DNA of 60,501 nucleotides. Origin: Verrucomicrobiia bacterium. GTDB lineage: Bacteria > Verrucomicrobiota > Verrucomicrobiia > Verrucomicrobiales > Akkermansiaceae. The stretch lies in the NCBI GenBank assembly GCA_030430455.1, contig JAUIJB010000013.1, forward strand, positions 1 through 60,501, in the 5' to 3' direction. Shown one piece after another: positions 17,157 to 25,992 of the stretch. How positions within the stretch are numbered: position 1 is the stretch's first letter; the number at the start of each line of letters is the position of its first letter. The notes below the pieces were generated by a model. It saw only the letters and a program-made list of their open reading frames with translations, was not told the origin of the DNA and did not search any database. Position numbers and translations under genes: made by a program.

Positions 17157-18145
17157 GTGCCGGGCAGGTTCAATTTGTCGAGTTCCTCGTCAATCATCCG
17201 TTCGCAGGCCTCGATCTGGGCACGACGCCGCTCGCGGGCCTTGTCGGCGAGCTGCTCGAGGGTGTCGATGTCGTAGAGGTAGACCTCGTCGATCTCGCCG
17301 ACCGCCGGATCGATGTCGCGCGGGACGGCGATGTCGATCAGGAACAGCGGGCGGAACTTGCGCACCCGGCGCACCGCCTCGACGTGGTGCGGCAGGACCA
17401 CCGCGTGGGGCGCGCCGGTCGACGAGATCACCACGTCGACCCCGGCCAGCACCGGCGCCCACTCGTCGAAGGGCACCGCGCGGCCGCCCATCTGCGCGGC
17501 CAGCTCGACGGCGCGGTCGAAGGAGCGGTTGGTGACGAAGACGCTCGAGGCGCCCCGCGACACCAGCGCCTGGGCGGTCTGGCGGCTCATCTCGCCGGCG
17601 CCGATGACGATCACCCGGGTCCCCTGGAGCTTGCCGAAGATCTTCTCGGCCAGCTCGACGGCCGAGCCGGCGACCGAGGTGGCGCCCTCCTGGATGCCGG
17701 TCTCGCTGCGGATCCGCTTGCCGATGCCGAAGCCGCGCTGGAACAGGCGGTTGAGCATTCCCGCGGTGCTGCCCGAGGCGTGCGCGCGGCGGTAGGCGTC
17801 CTTGATCTGGCCGAAGATCTCGGTTTCGCCGAGGACCATCGAGTCGAGCCCGCCGGCGACGCGGCAGAGGTGGCGCGCGACGTCGCGGCCCTGGCGCCGG
17901 TACCAGTGTTCCGGGTCGCCGGCCTCGAACTGCCGTTCGAGCGCGGTGAGCACCGCCTCGACCGACTCGGCCGAGAGGTAGAACTCGGTGCGGTTGCAGG
18001 TCGACACGACGACGCTCTCGGCGACCCCCTCGTGCTCGAGCAGCTGGCGGGCGGTCTCGCCGAGCCGGGCCGGCGGAACGGCGAAGCGCTCCCGAACCTC
18101 CACCGGGGCGCTGCGATGATTCAAGCCGACGCAAACCAGCTCCAT
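17153..18145 (-). CDS. hemA: Glutamyl-tRNA reductase
   Basis: First committed enzyme of the C5 heme pathway; reduces glutamyl-tRNA to glutamate-1-semialdehyde with NADPH. 330 residues, slightly short for the family, with the C-terminal dimerisation arm cut to one helix. Motifs: GLNHRSAPVEVRE near the start, nucleophile C50 in STCNRTEFY, GETEIFGQIKDAY, the Rossmann VIVIGAGEMS near residue 180 and IDIAVPRDIDP. The ATG at 18145 shares a base with the stop of the upstream ccsA-like gene (TGATG), fixing the start. Confidence 0.96.
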   Translation of the reverse strand: MELVCVGLNHRSAPVEVRERFAVPPARLGETARQLLEHEGVAESVVVSTCNRTEFYLSAESVEAVLTALERQFEAGDPEHWYRRQGRDVARHLCRVAGGLDSMVLGETEIFGQIKDAYRRAHASGSTAGMLNRLFQRGFGIGKRIRSETGIQEGATSVAGSAVELAEKIFGKLQGTRVIVIGAGEMSRQTAQALVSRGASSVFVTNRSFDRAVELAAQMGGRAVPFDEWAPVLAGVDVVISSTGAPHAVVLPHHVEAVRRVRKFRPLFLIDIAVPRDIDPAVGEIDEVYLYDIDTLEQLADKARERRRAQIEACERMIDEELDKLNLPGT

Positions 18146-18921
18146 CAGACGAAGGCGAAGACCGAGAGCGAGAGGACGAACAGGGCGACGGCGGCGAAGG
18201 CGAAGCGCCGGCCGGTGATCCCGCGGACCTGCTTGACGAGCAGCAGCGCGAGGTAGGCCAGCCAGACCACGCAGGCGGCGATCAGGTGCGCCCAGCCGCT
18301 GTCGTGCGGCATGAGGAACCCGGCGACCACCCCGATGGTCAGCATCGCCAGCCCGATCCACAGCAGCCGGACCATCGACACCAGCAACTCGCGCACCGGC
18401 GGCAGGTGACGGAACAGGCCGGAGCTCAGGTGGTGCTCCTTGAGCTGGCGGTCGAGGACCAGGAACATCACTCCGGCCACGGCGGCCAGGGCGAGCCCGC
18501 CGTAGGCGAGCACCGACATCGCCGCGTGGGTCTCGCGCCACGGGTTGATCTCGGTGACCGGCTGCGGTGACTCATCGAGCATGCCCGGCAGCAGCGCGAC
18601 GGCCTGGAACAGGACCACCACCGGCGCCGAGAAGACCCCGAGCAGCGAGATCCGGTAGGTCGGCCCGACGAGGATGTAGAGCAGGGTCAGCGACCAGGCG
18701 AGGAACACCAGGACCTCGCCGAAATCCAGCAGGGGGCAGGCGCCGCGGGCCTGGCCGCGCAGCGAGAGGAAGGCGAACTGGGCCAGCATGGCGCCGACCA
18801 TGGTCGGCAGGGTCCAGCGGCTGCGGTGGCCGTGGCGCAGCGACATCATGCCCGAAACCCCGGCGAGGGCGGCCAAGATGGTGGCAAGGATCAGGAACCA
18901 GCGCTCCACGCCCCCTCCCAT
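18145..18921 (-). CDS. CcsA/HemX-like cytochrome c assembly membrane protein
   Basis: 258 residues from the ATG at 18921 with about eight transmembrane helices. It belongs to the cytochrome c assembly (CcmF/CcsA/HemX) family: it has the family's histidines (ETHAAMSVLAYGG, GWAHLIAACVVW) but no full WWD motif is evident, which fits the HemX-like members that precede hemA in many bacteria. The probable role is heme handling or regulation of HemA. The frame continues upstream through the tandem-repeat DNA, but that Pro/Ala/Ser extension is a repeat read-through and was excluded. It is the first gene of the minus-strand heme operon. Confidence 0.82.
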   Translation of the reverse strand: MGGGVERWFLILATILAALAGVSGMMSLRHGHRSRWTLPTMVGAMLAQFAFLSLRGQARGACPLLDFGEVLVFLAWSLTLLYILVGPTYRISLLGVFSAPVVVLFQAVALLPGMLDESPQPVTEINPWRETHAAMSVLAYGGLALAAVAGVMFLVLDRQLKEHHLSSGLFRHLPPVRELLVSMVRLLWIGLAMLTIGVVAGFLMPHDSGWAHLIAACVVWLAYLALLLVKQVRGITGRRFAFAAVALFVLSLSVFAFV

Positions 18922-18973
18922 GACCTTCCCGCCCGCTTCGCGCAAGAGCGGGGATGGGTGAATGGGCTGGGAG

Positions 18974-19065
18974 GTGGGAGCTGAACGGGCCGGCGGGTGG
19001 GAGCTGAACGGGCCGGCGGGTGGGAGCTGAACGGGCCGGCGGGTGGGAGCTGAACGGGCCGGCGG
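18974..19065. repeat. Tandem repeat, four perfect copies of 23 bp
   Basis: Four identical head-to-tail copies of a 23-bp unit beginning GTGGGAGCTGAACGGGC lie in the 272-bp gap between the divergent ccsA-like gene and the gene at 19194. There are no spacers, so it is not a CRISPR array. Perfect identity suggests recent expansion. Since both flanking genes diverge from here, the array sits in their promoter region and copy-number change could affect expression. Confidence 0.9.
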
Positions 19066-19193
19066 GTGGGCTCGCGCCGGGTGGCAAGCGCGGCGGATTT
19101 CCACCCGGGGGATTCCAATTTTCCGCCCAACTCGGGCAAGACAAACGCCCCCGAATGTGTCATCCTCGCGGAGTGGCCCCGCCCGCCTGCGCC

Positions 19194-20072
19194 ATGAATC
19201 CTCCCCTCCATCGCCTCCTCGGCCCCGTGGCCGGCCTGTTCCCCATGCTGCCGCTGGCCGGCCTCGCCGACTCGACCATCGCGCCGGGCGACTCCTTCGC
19301 CCACGCCGCCAACGCCGGCTGGGTCGACTTCCACCCCTCGGCCAGCGACGGCGTCGAGATCGAGGACAGCTTCCTGCGCGGCTGGGCCTACGCCGCCAAC
19401 TTCGGCTGGATCCACTTCGGTGGCACCCCGGCCAACGGCCACAGCTACGCCAACGACAGCGCGGGCGACTTCGGGGTCAACCTCGACGGCAACGGGCGGC
19501 TGAGCGGATACGCCTACGCCGGCAACATCGGCTGGATCCGCTTCGAACCGACCCACGGCCAGCCGCGGATCGACTTCCTGAGCGGGCAGCTCGACGGCTC
19601 GATCTACAGCGGCAACATCGGCTGGATCACGCTCGACACGCTTTCATCGGACCTGGTCGCGGCCAGCATCGCCCGCGCCGACAGCGACAGCGACGGCATC
19701 GCCGACGCCTGGGAATACCGCCACTTCGGCAGCCTGGTCGTGGCCGACGCCACCAGCAACAGCGACAAGGACCCGCTGGGCGACGTGGCGGAATACGTCA
19801 CCGGCACCGACCCCAACGACGCGACCTCCTACTTCCGCCTCACCAGCCGGGTCTTCGACTTCGACACCCACCTGGTCGAGCTCAGCTTCACCAGCTCGGA
19901 GGACCGGGTCTACCGGATCGAGCACAGCGGCGACCTCGTTCCGCCGTGGGCCGACAGCGGACTCGGGATCTTCGCCCCGGACCCGGGTGTGGAGACCACC
20001 CGCAGCGTCGCGCTTCCCGACGACCCGCGCCACTTCGTCCGCGCCGTCTCGATCCTGCCCTTGCAGCCCTGA
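19194..20072 (+). CDS. Secreted repeat protein with GWxxFG-type repeats
   Basis: A 292-residue exported protein; signal peptide MNPPLHRLLGPVAGLFPMLPLAGLA starts at ATG 19194 (the frame is open further upstream but only through repeats). Residues ~30-150 contain four imperfect repeats ending in aromatic strands: HAANAGWVDF, YAANFGWIHF, YAGNIGWIRF, YSGNIGWITL. A calcium-binding thrombospondin-3-like DSDSDGIADAWEY segment and a verrucomicrobial C-terminal beta domain follow. The function is unknown, likely surface or extracellular. Confidence 0.78.
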   Translation: MNPPLHRLLGPVAGLFPMLPLAGLADSTIAPGDSFAHAANAGWVDFHPSASDGVEIEDSFLRGWAYAANFGWIHFGGTPANGHSYANDSAGDFGVNLDGNGRLSGYAYAGNIGWIRFEPTHGQPRIDFLSGQLDGSIYSGNIGWITLDTLSSDLVAASIARADSDSDGIADAWEYRHFGSLVVADATSNSDKDPLGDVAEYVTGTDPNDATSYFRLTSRVFDFDTHLVELSFTSSEDRVYRIEHSGDLVPPWADSGLGIFAPDPGVETTRSVALPDDPRHFVRAVSILPLQP

Positions 20073-20090
20073 TCCTCCTCCGCGAGGATC
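20071..20090 (+). terminator. Hairpin after the repeat protein
   Basis: GATCCTC, a 6-nt loop, and GAGGATC form a perfect 7-bp stem starting inside the stop codon of the gene at 19194. There is no clear U-tract. Confidence 0.45.
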
Positions 20091-20177
20091 TCCGCGGGAC
20101 TGCGATTCGGCGCAGCCACCCCAACCGTTGGATCCCACCCACCCCACCCTCTCGATCAGAGCCCCGCACCCGATTCC

Positions 20178-21410
20178 ATGAGAGCCTTGCTTCTTGCCCT
20201 CGTTCCCGCCGTCCTCCTTCCCGTCGCCGCCCCCGGCCAAGGCGCCCTCGAGCCTCCCGGCGCGCCGGCCCCGACCCAGAAGTCCCTGCAGGAAATCTGG
20301 GATGAAATCGCCGCCGTGCAGGCGCAGAACCAGGCGCTGCAGGACGAGCTCTCCGTCCAGTCGGCCCGGATCGTCCAGCAGGGCAGCCTGATCGATGCCA
20401 TGGCCGGCGCGCTCGGCGTCTCGCTGCCGTGGATGACCAGCACCGCCGACGGCAGCGGCAACTTCGGCGGCTCCGCCTCGCTGGCCTACGGTCCCGACGG
20501 CCATCCGGCGATCGGCTACATCGACCAGGTCAACAACCTTCTCCGCTTCGCCCACTTCAACGGCACCGGCTGGGACTACGCGATCGTCGACGGCGACGGC
20601 CTGATCACCTCGTCCTGCTCGCTGGCCTTCACTCCCGGCGGCCAGCCGGCACTCGCCTACCGCGACGACACCAACGGCGTGAAATATGCCGAGTTCGACG
20701 GCACCACCTGGCAGGTCGACGAGCTCGGCGAGTTCTGCGGCGACGTCTCGCTCGCCTTCTCGCCCACCGGCGTGCCCGCGATCAGCTACCAGGAATTCGC
20801 GACCTTCAACCTGCGCTATGCCGTGCTCGACGAGGGCAGCTGGCAGCAGGCCACGGTCGACGACATGGGCTCGGTCGGCAGCTCCTGCTCGCTCGCCTTC
20901 GGCGCCGACGGCAACCCGTCGATCAGCTACTACGACCTCTCGAACAGCGCGCTGAAGTTCGCCTCCTTCGACGGCTCGAGCTGGACCCCGGTCACCATCG
21001 AGTCCACCGACACGGTCGGCCAGTACACCTCGCTCGCCTTCTCCCCGTCCGGCAAGCCGGCGATCAGCTACTTCAAGAGCACCGGCAGCATGCTCCGCTT
21101 CGCCGCCTGGGACGGCTCCAGCTGGCAGACCGAGGACGTCAACGGCCCGGGCGACGGCGGATCCTTCACCTCGCTGGTCTTCACCCCGGCCGGCCAGCCG
21201 GCGATCTCCCATGTCACCCAGTCCGGTGACCTCGCCCTCGCCGTCAAGACCGCGGGCAACTGGAGCAGCGATTTGGTCGACGACGCCGGCAACATCGGCG
21301 CAGCCACCTCGCTGGCGATCAACCCGGACGGCCAGCCGGCCATCGCCTACTTCGAGAACTTCGACAACATCCTGCGCTTCGCGGTCCGCGGCCCGTTCAC
21401 CAGCCCGTGA
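20178..21410 (+). CDS. Exported seven-repeat beta-propeller protein with coiled-coil stalk
   Basis: 410 residues. A signal peptide (MRALLLALVPAVLLPVAAPGQG) is followed by a short coiled coil (about residues 35-75, QEIWDEIAAVQAQNQALQDE). Seven repeats of about 46 residues fill the rest, each with the pattern SLAFxPxGxPAISYxD...LRFAxFDGSSW (for example SLAFSPSGKPAISYF). Seven such units fit a seven-bladed propeller. The stalk plus propeller layout suggests a trimeric or dimeric surface binding protein. The ligand is unknown. It stands between two tandem-repeat intergenic regions. Confidence 0.8.
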   Translation: MRALLLALVPAVLLPVAAPGQGALEPPGAPAPTQKSLQEIWDEIAAVQAQNQALQDELSVQSARIVQQGSLIDAMAGALGVSLPWMTSTADGSGNFGGSASLAYGPDGHPAIGYIDQVNNLLRFAHFNGTGWDYAIVDGDGLITSSCSLAFTPGGQPALAYRDDTNGVKYAEFDGTTWQVDELGEFCGDVSLAFSPTGVPAISYQEFATFNLRYAVLDEGSWQQATVDDMGSVGSSCSLAFGADGNPSISYYDLSNSALKFASFDGSSWTPVTIESTDTVGQYTSLAFSPSGKPAISYFKSTGSMLRFAAWDGSSWQTEDVNGPGDGGSFTSLVFTPAGQPAISHVTQSGDLALAVKTAGNWSSDLVDDAGNIGAATSLAINPDGQPAIAYFENFDNILRFAVRGPFTSP

Positions 21411-21436
21411 GCGACACGGAGCCGCCGCCGGCCGGT

Positions 21437-21502
21437 CCGGCCGACCCTCCCGCCCACGCCGGCCGACCCTCCCGCCCACGCCGGCCGACCCTCCCGCCCA
21501 CG
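21437..21502. repeat. Tandem repeat, three perfect copies of 22 bp
   Basis: Three identical copies of a 22-bp unit beginning CCGGCCGACCCTCCCGCCC follow the propeller gene directly. There are no spacers. Read on the minus strand it resembles in composition the 23-bp array at 18974 (both contain GTGGG and GGCCGG) but is not the same sequence. A CCCGGGGGGG/CCCCCG inverted repeat near 21567-21585 lies between it and the RND gene. Confidence 0.85.
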
Positions 21503-21595
21503 CCGGCCCCTCCCAACGCCCCCGGACCCGCGGCTGGAGCAACATTTTCCTGATCCGCCGCTAGACCCGGGGGGGCTGCCCCCGTAGAGGTGCGC

Positions 21596-24500
21596 ATGAT
21601 CCGCTGGTTCGCGCGAAACAACATCGCGGCCAACTTCCTGATGCTGGGGATTCTCCTCACCGGCATCTGGTCGTACTCGACGCGGGTCCCGCTCGAGGTC
21701 CAGCCGGGCCTGCGCTTCAACGAGGTCCGCATCAGCGTGCCCTACCGCGGCGGCAGCCCGGAGGACGTCGAGCGCGCCGTGGTGATCCCCATCGAGCTCG
21801 CCCTCGAGGGCCTGCCCGGCGTCAAGGAGATCGACTCCCGCGCCGACGCCGGCAACGGCGAGGTGGTCGTGCGCGCCGAGGAACACATCGACCCCGACGA
21901 GCTGCTCGACGACATCAAGGAGCGCGTCGACGCCATCACCAGCTTCCCCAACGAGATCGAACCGCCGCGGCTCCGGGTGCCGGACACCAACATGTGGTTC
22001 GACGTCATCAAGGTCGCGGTGACCGGCGAGATGGAGGAGGAGGACCTCGTCCGCGCGGCGCGGCGGGTCCGCGACGACCTGCTCGAGATGCCGGGGATCT
22101 CGCAGGCGGCAATCCAGGGCGAGACCCGCAAGGAGATCGCGATCGAGGCCGACCTCGCCCGTCTGCGCGACTTCGGCCTGGGCTTCACCGACCTGGCCGA
22201 CGCGGTGCGCCGGGAGTCGGTCGACCTCCCCGCCGGGGAGATCCAGACCGACGAGGGCGGCATGGTCATCCGCTCGAAGGGCCAGGCCTACTCGCGCGCG
22301 GAATTCGAGGACATCGTCATCAGCAACCAGTCGGGCGCCGAGGTGAAGCTCGGCGACGTCGCCCGGATCAGCGACGGCTTCGAGGAGAACCGCAAGATCC
22401 TCCGCTTCAACGGCAAGCCCGCCCTGCTCGTCGAGGCGCTGCGCCTCAACAACGAGAACGCGCTCGATATCGCCGCCAAGGTGAAGGACTACGTCGCCAC
22501 CCAGGACGGACGCTTCCCGGAGGGGATCGAGCTCTACACCTGGGACGACAGCTCGGTCGAGCTCGAGGGCCGCCTCGGCACGCTGTTCTGGAGCCTGGCC
22601 CAGGGCGGCCTGCTGGTGCTCATCGTGCTCGGCCTGTTCCTGCGGCCGATGCTCGCCTTCTGGGTCATCATCGGCATCCCGGTGGCCTTCGCCGGCGCGC
22701 TGATCTTCCTGCCGAGCCTCGACATGTCGCTCAACGTGATGAGCATCTTCGGCTTCATCATCGTCGTCGGGCTGGTCGTCGACGACGCCATCGTCACCGC
22801 CGAGAACGCCTTCACCAAGCTGCGCGAGGGCGTGCCGCCGCTCGACGCGGCGGTCGACGGGGCCAAGGAGGTCGCCGTGCCGGTCACCTTCGGCGCCCTG
22901 ACCACCATCGTCGCCTTCCTGCCGCTGATGTCCTTCGACGGCTTCTACGGCAACTTCACCAAGCAGATCCCGCCGGTGATCGCGCTGGTGCTGGTCTTCT
23001 CGCTGATCGAGTCGAAGCTCGTCCTGCCGGCCCACCTCAAGCACATCAAGACCGGGCGAACCCGCTTCAACTTCTTCACCCGCTTCCAGAAGGGCATCGC
23101 CGACGGCCTCGAGTCCTTCATCTGGCGGGTCTATCACCCGGCCCTGGCGCGGGCGACGCGGCACCGCTACACGACCTTCGCCGTCTTCATCGCCATCGGC
23201 ATGGGCGCCTTCGGGCTGCTCAAGAGCGGCCGCCTGGGCTTCGTCAACATGCCGGAAATGGACCGCAACCGAATCATCGCCTCGGTGCGGATGCCGCGCG
23301 ACACGCCGCTCGAGATCACCGACCAGCGGGTGCTCAAGGTGACCGAGGCGGTCAGCCAGCTGCGCAAGGAGTTCACCGACCCCGGGACCGGCGAGAGCCT
23401 CATCCTCGACATGCTCACCAGCACCGGCGGCTGGAGCGGCCGCCCCGGCAACGACCCGCAGGAGGGCTTCGTCACCCTTTCCATCCTCGACCCCGGCCTG
23501 CGCTCGGAACCCGGCCCGAAGAACAGCGTGATCGCCAAGCGCTGGACCGAGCTGGTCGGTGAGATGCCCGACGTCCGCTCGTTCTGGGTCTCCGGCGACC
23601 GCGGCGGCGGCTTCCGCGGCGGCGGCGACGACCTCGAGTCGATCGAGGTCGAGCTGCGCGGTGAGGCGAGCGAGCTGAAGACCCGGATCGCCGACCAGAT
23701 CGAGTCCCTGTTCGAGTCCTACGAGGGCATCGCCGACGCCTGGGCCGACGACGGCCGCAGCCGCAAGGAGCTCCACATCACCCTCAAGCCGGAGGGGGCC
23801 GCGCTCGGCCTGACCCAGCGCGAGCTCGCCAGCCAGATCCGCAGCGCGTTCTTCGGCGAGCAGGCCCAGCGGGTCCAGCGCGGGCGCGACGACATCCGCG
23901 TGATGGTCCGCCTGCCGCTCGAACAGCGCCAGTCGCTGCACACCCTGGACGAGCTCCGCATCCGCACGCCCGACGGTGGCAGCGCCCCGTTCCGCTCGGT
24001 CGCCGCGGCTTCCTTCGAGCCTTCCCAGTCGCGCATCCGGCGCATCGACGGTGCCCAGGTCAGCGAGGTGCGCGCGCGTCCGGTCGACGAGACCGTCAAC
24101 GTCATCGAGATCGCCGAGGACGTCCGCCCGCGCATCGACGCGATCATCAACGAGCACCCCGGCTACTCGTGGCGCTTCGACGGCTACATCCGCGAGCACG
24201 AGGAGACCGGCCACAAGACGCTGGTGGCCAGCATCGCGCTGTTCCTCGCGCTCTACGCCCTGCTGGCGATCCCGTTCAAGTCGCTCGGCCAGCCCTTCAT
24301 CGTGCTGCTGGCGGTTCCCTTCGGCGTCATCGGCGCGCTCGCCGGCCACCTCATCCTCGACATCACGCCCTCGTATCTCTCGGTCTTCGGCATGCTCGCG
24401 CTGGCGGGGGTGGTGGTGAACGACTCGCTGGTGATGGTCGACTTCACCAACCAGCGCCGGCGCGCCGGCCAGGAACTGTTCAGTGCGGTCATCGACTCCG

Positions 24501-24802
24501 GGGCACGCCGCTTCCGGCCGATCATGCTGACCTCGCTGACGACCTTCGTCGGCCTGCTGCCGCTGATGCTCGACCGTTCCCTGCAGGCCCAGGTGCTGAT
24601 CCCGATGGCGGTCTCGCTGGCCTTCGGGATCCTCTTCGCGACCTTCATCACCCTCTTCCTGGTGCCCTCGGCCTACATGGCGCTGGAGGATCTCTACCGG
24701 TTCGGCCGGGGTCTGAAGAACTGGTACTTCCGCCCGTTCCGGGACCCCGAAGAGGAGCGCGAGAAAGCGACGGGGGATGGGAAAACCATTCAACAAACCT
24801 AA
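21596..24802 (+). CDS. RND-family efflux pump, AcrB/HAE1-like inner-membrane subunit
   Basis: A 1068-residue proton-driven transporter with the duplicated RND layout: TM1 at the N-terminus (FARNNIAANFLMLGILLTG), a large periplasmic loop, six TM helices with the catalytic VVGLVVDDAIVTAENA (paired aspartates of TM4), a second periplasmic loop, and a final TM bundle (SVFGMLALAGVVVNDSLVMVDF). Length is normal. ATG 21596 is preferred over GTG 21590 because AGAGG lies 5 nt upstream. No periplasmic adaptor or TolC-like gene is adjacent, so partners must be encoded elsewhere. The substrate is unknown; the sequence is closer to the uncharacterised HAE1-like branch than to AcrB proper. Confidence 0.93.
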   Translation: MIRWFARNNIAANFLMLGILLTGIWSYSTRVPLEVQPGLRFNEVRISVPYRGGSPEDVERAVVIPIELALEGLPGVKEIDSRADAGNGEVVVRAEEHIDPDELLDDIKERVDAITSFPNEIEPPRLRVPDTNMWFDVIKVAVTGEMEEEDLVRAARRVRDDLLEMPGISQAAIQGETRKEIAIEADLARLRDFGLGFTDLADAVRRESVDLPAGEIQTDEGGMVIRSKGQAYSRAEFEDIVISNQSGAEVKLGDVARISDGFEENRKILRFNGKPALLVEALRLNNENALDIAAKVKDYVATQDGRFPEGIELYTWDDSSVELEGRLGTLFWSLAQGGLLVLIVLGLFLRPMLAFWVIIGIPVAFAGALIFLPSLDMSLNVMSIFGFIIVVGLVVDDAIVTAENAFTKLREGVPPLDAAVDGAKEVAVPVTFGALTTIVAFLPLMSFDGFYGNFTKQIPPVIALVLVFSLIESKLVLPAHLKHIKTGRTRFNFFTRFQKGIADGLESFIWRVYHPALARATRHRYTTFAVFIAIGMGAFGLLKSGRLGFVNMPEMDRNRIIASVRMPRDTPLEITDQRVLKVTEAVSQLRKEFTDPGTGESLILDMLTSTGGWSGRPGNDPQEGFVTLSILDPGLRSEPGPKNSVIAKRWTELVGEMPDVRSFWVSGDRGGGFRGGGDDLESIEVELRGEASELKTRIADQIESLFESYEGIADAWADDGRSRKELHITLKPEGAALGLTQRELASQIRSAFFGEQAQRVQRGRDDIRVMVRLPLEQRQSLHTLDELRIRTPDGGSAPFRSVAAASFEPSQSRIRRIDGAQVSEVRARPVDETVNVIEIAEDVRPRIDAIINEHPGYSWRFDGYIREHEETGHKTLVASIALFLALYALLAIPFKSLGQPFIVLLAVPFGVIGALAGHLILDITPSYLSVFGMLALAGVVVNDSLVMVDFTNQRRRAGQELFSAVIDSGARRFRPIMLTSLTTFVGLLPLMLDRSLQAQVLIPMAVSLAFGILFATFITLFLVPSAYMALEDLYRFGRGLKNWYFRPFRDPEEEREKATGDGKTIQQT

Positions 24803-24874
24803 AATATTTGCTGGATTTCCCTAACACCGCTGCCTAGAAAGTCGCTGGCTGTCCCGCCACCCATTCCCACCGGA

Positions 24875-25492
24875 ATGCCCCAGACGACCGAGCACACCCA
24901 CCACCTCCGCATTCGCAACAGTCAGCTTGAAATGGCCGAGTCCTCCCGTGGCGGAGGAGACGATGTCGAAGGCAAGCTGCTCGAGGCCCAGGCCCAGCTG
25001 GAGCAGCTGCAGTCGCAGCGCCAGGAACTCGAGCGCCTGAAGACGGAGACCGAGCAACTCAACTCCCGTCGCCGCGAGCTGATCGGCGTGCAGGTCGAAA
25101 TGACCGAGCGGCTGTCCTCGGCCGCCACCCTGATCGAGCGCGAGATCTTCGAGATGCGCCAGGAGATCGAGGACCTCGAGCAGTGCCGCAGCTGCTTCAA
25201 CGGCCACCTCAAGAAGATCGAGAAGCTCGATCCCGAGTCCTGGTCGCAGAAGCAGCTTTCCAGCCAGCTCGACCGGGCCATGGCGATCGTCGAACACGCC
25301 GAGGACGAGTACGGCCAGGCTGCCGATCACTTCGCCGCCTCACGCTGCGCGTCGATCTTCCAGGGTGTGCGTCGCGCCAAGGGCCCGCGCGGCGAGTTCG
25401 CCCAGCAGTTCTCCCGCGGCCTCGCCTTCAACCTGCCCGTGATCATCCTCGGCGCCCTCGCCCTGGTCGTCTTCCTGGTCAAGGGCTCCTGA
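24875..25492 (+). CDS. Coiled-coil protein with C-terminal membrane anchor
   Basis: A 205-residue protein. Residues ~30-145 are strongly predicted coiled coil (KLLEAQAQLEQLQSQRQEL and later heptads), with a CRSC pair near residue 110. A single C-terminal TM helix (NLPVIILGALALVVFLV) ends the protein, so it would be tail-anchored with the coiled coil in the cytoplasm. No known family is recognised. It lies 41 bp ahead of a second coiled-coil/TM protein with the same layout, and the two probably form an operon and perhaps a complex. Confidence 0.7.
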   Translation: MPQTTEHTHHLRIRNSQLEMAESSRGGGDDVEGKLLEAQAQLEQLQSQRQELERLKTETEQLNSRRRELIGVQVEMTERLSSAATLIEREIFEMRQEIEDLEQCRSCFNGHLKKIEKLDPESWSQKQLSSQLDRAMAIVEHAEDEYGQAADHFAASRCASIFQGVRRAKGPRGEFAQQFSRGLAFNLPVIILGALALVVFLVKGS

Positions 25493-25533
25493 ACCCGCGG
25501 CGTCGCCCACCCACCCGCCAACGTCGCCCTTCC

Positions 25534-25860
25534 ATGATCGCCTCCATCCGCCGCAAGCCTGCCAGCCACCAGGAACTCGACCTGTTCGAGGAGCACCAGC
25601 GCAAGATCGAGGAACAGATCGCCGCGCTGCAGGACCTTCCGAAGCAACTCGAGGAGGAGGAACGCGAGCGCGCCCGCACCCTGCCGCCGTCCGACGACAT
25701 CCTGCGCCGCGCCAAGGAGCGCGAGTTCGAGGAGCGGGCCGGCCGCAACCAGGTGCGCAACGAGCGCCGCTCGCAGGGGCGCAGCCTGCTGCTGTTGCTG
25801 CTGCTGCTCGCCGCCACCGCCGCCACCGTCGGCTGGGTCGTCTCGCTGGTGAACCGCTGA
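25534..25860 (+). CDS. Small coiled-coil protein with C-terminal membrane anchor
   Basis: A 108-residue protein from ATG 25534. A highly charged helix (residues ~12-80, EEHQRKIEEQIAALQDLPKQ) leads to an Arg-rich stretch and one TM helix (LLLLLLLLAATAATVGWVVS). The topology matches its upstream neighbour. The function is unknown. Confidence 0.68.
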   Translation: MIASIRRKPASHQELDLFEEHQRKIEEQIAALQDLPKQLEEEERERARTLPPSDDILRRAKEREFEERAGRNQVRNERRSQGRSLLLLLLLLAATAATVGWVVSLVNR

Positions 25861-25992
25861 GCGGCGGACGCATCCGGTTTTCTGGACAAGGATCGCCACC
25901 GGACCGCGCGGCCCCAGTCGCGCCCGTCTCGCCCTTTCACTCCTCTCCCACACCTCCCCGCCGACTCAAGTCGGCGCTCCGATCCCGCCAGC

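Noticed and set aside
18974..19065. Possible CRISPR array
   Set aside because: The 23-bp units are directly adjacent with no spacers, and no cas genes are present. It is a plain tandem repeat; the same holds for 21437-21502 and 54288-54327.
18922..19104. A 61-residue N-terminal extension of the CcsA-like protein
   Set aside because: It is a translation of the 23-bp tandem repeats; ATG 18921 gives a natural start just before the first TM helix.
21347..24796. Very long antisense frame over the RND gene, and similar long frames opposite purL, hisS, aspS, DUF1800 and other genes
   Set aside because: High GC makes stop codons rare in antisense frames. These have Arg/Ala/Asp/Gly-biased, low-complexity composition and no domains, while the opposite strand holds conserved families.
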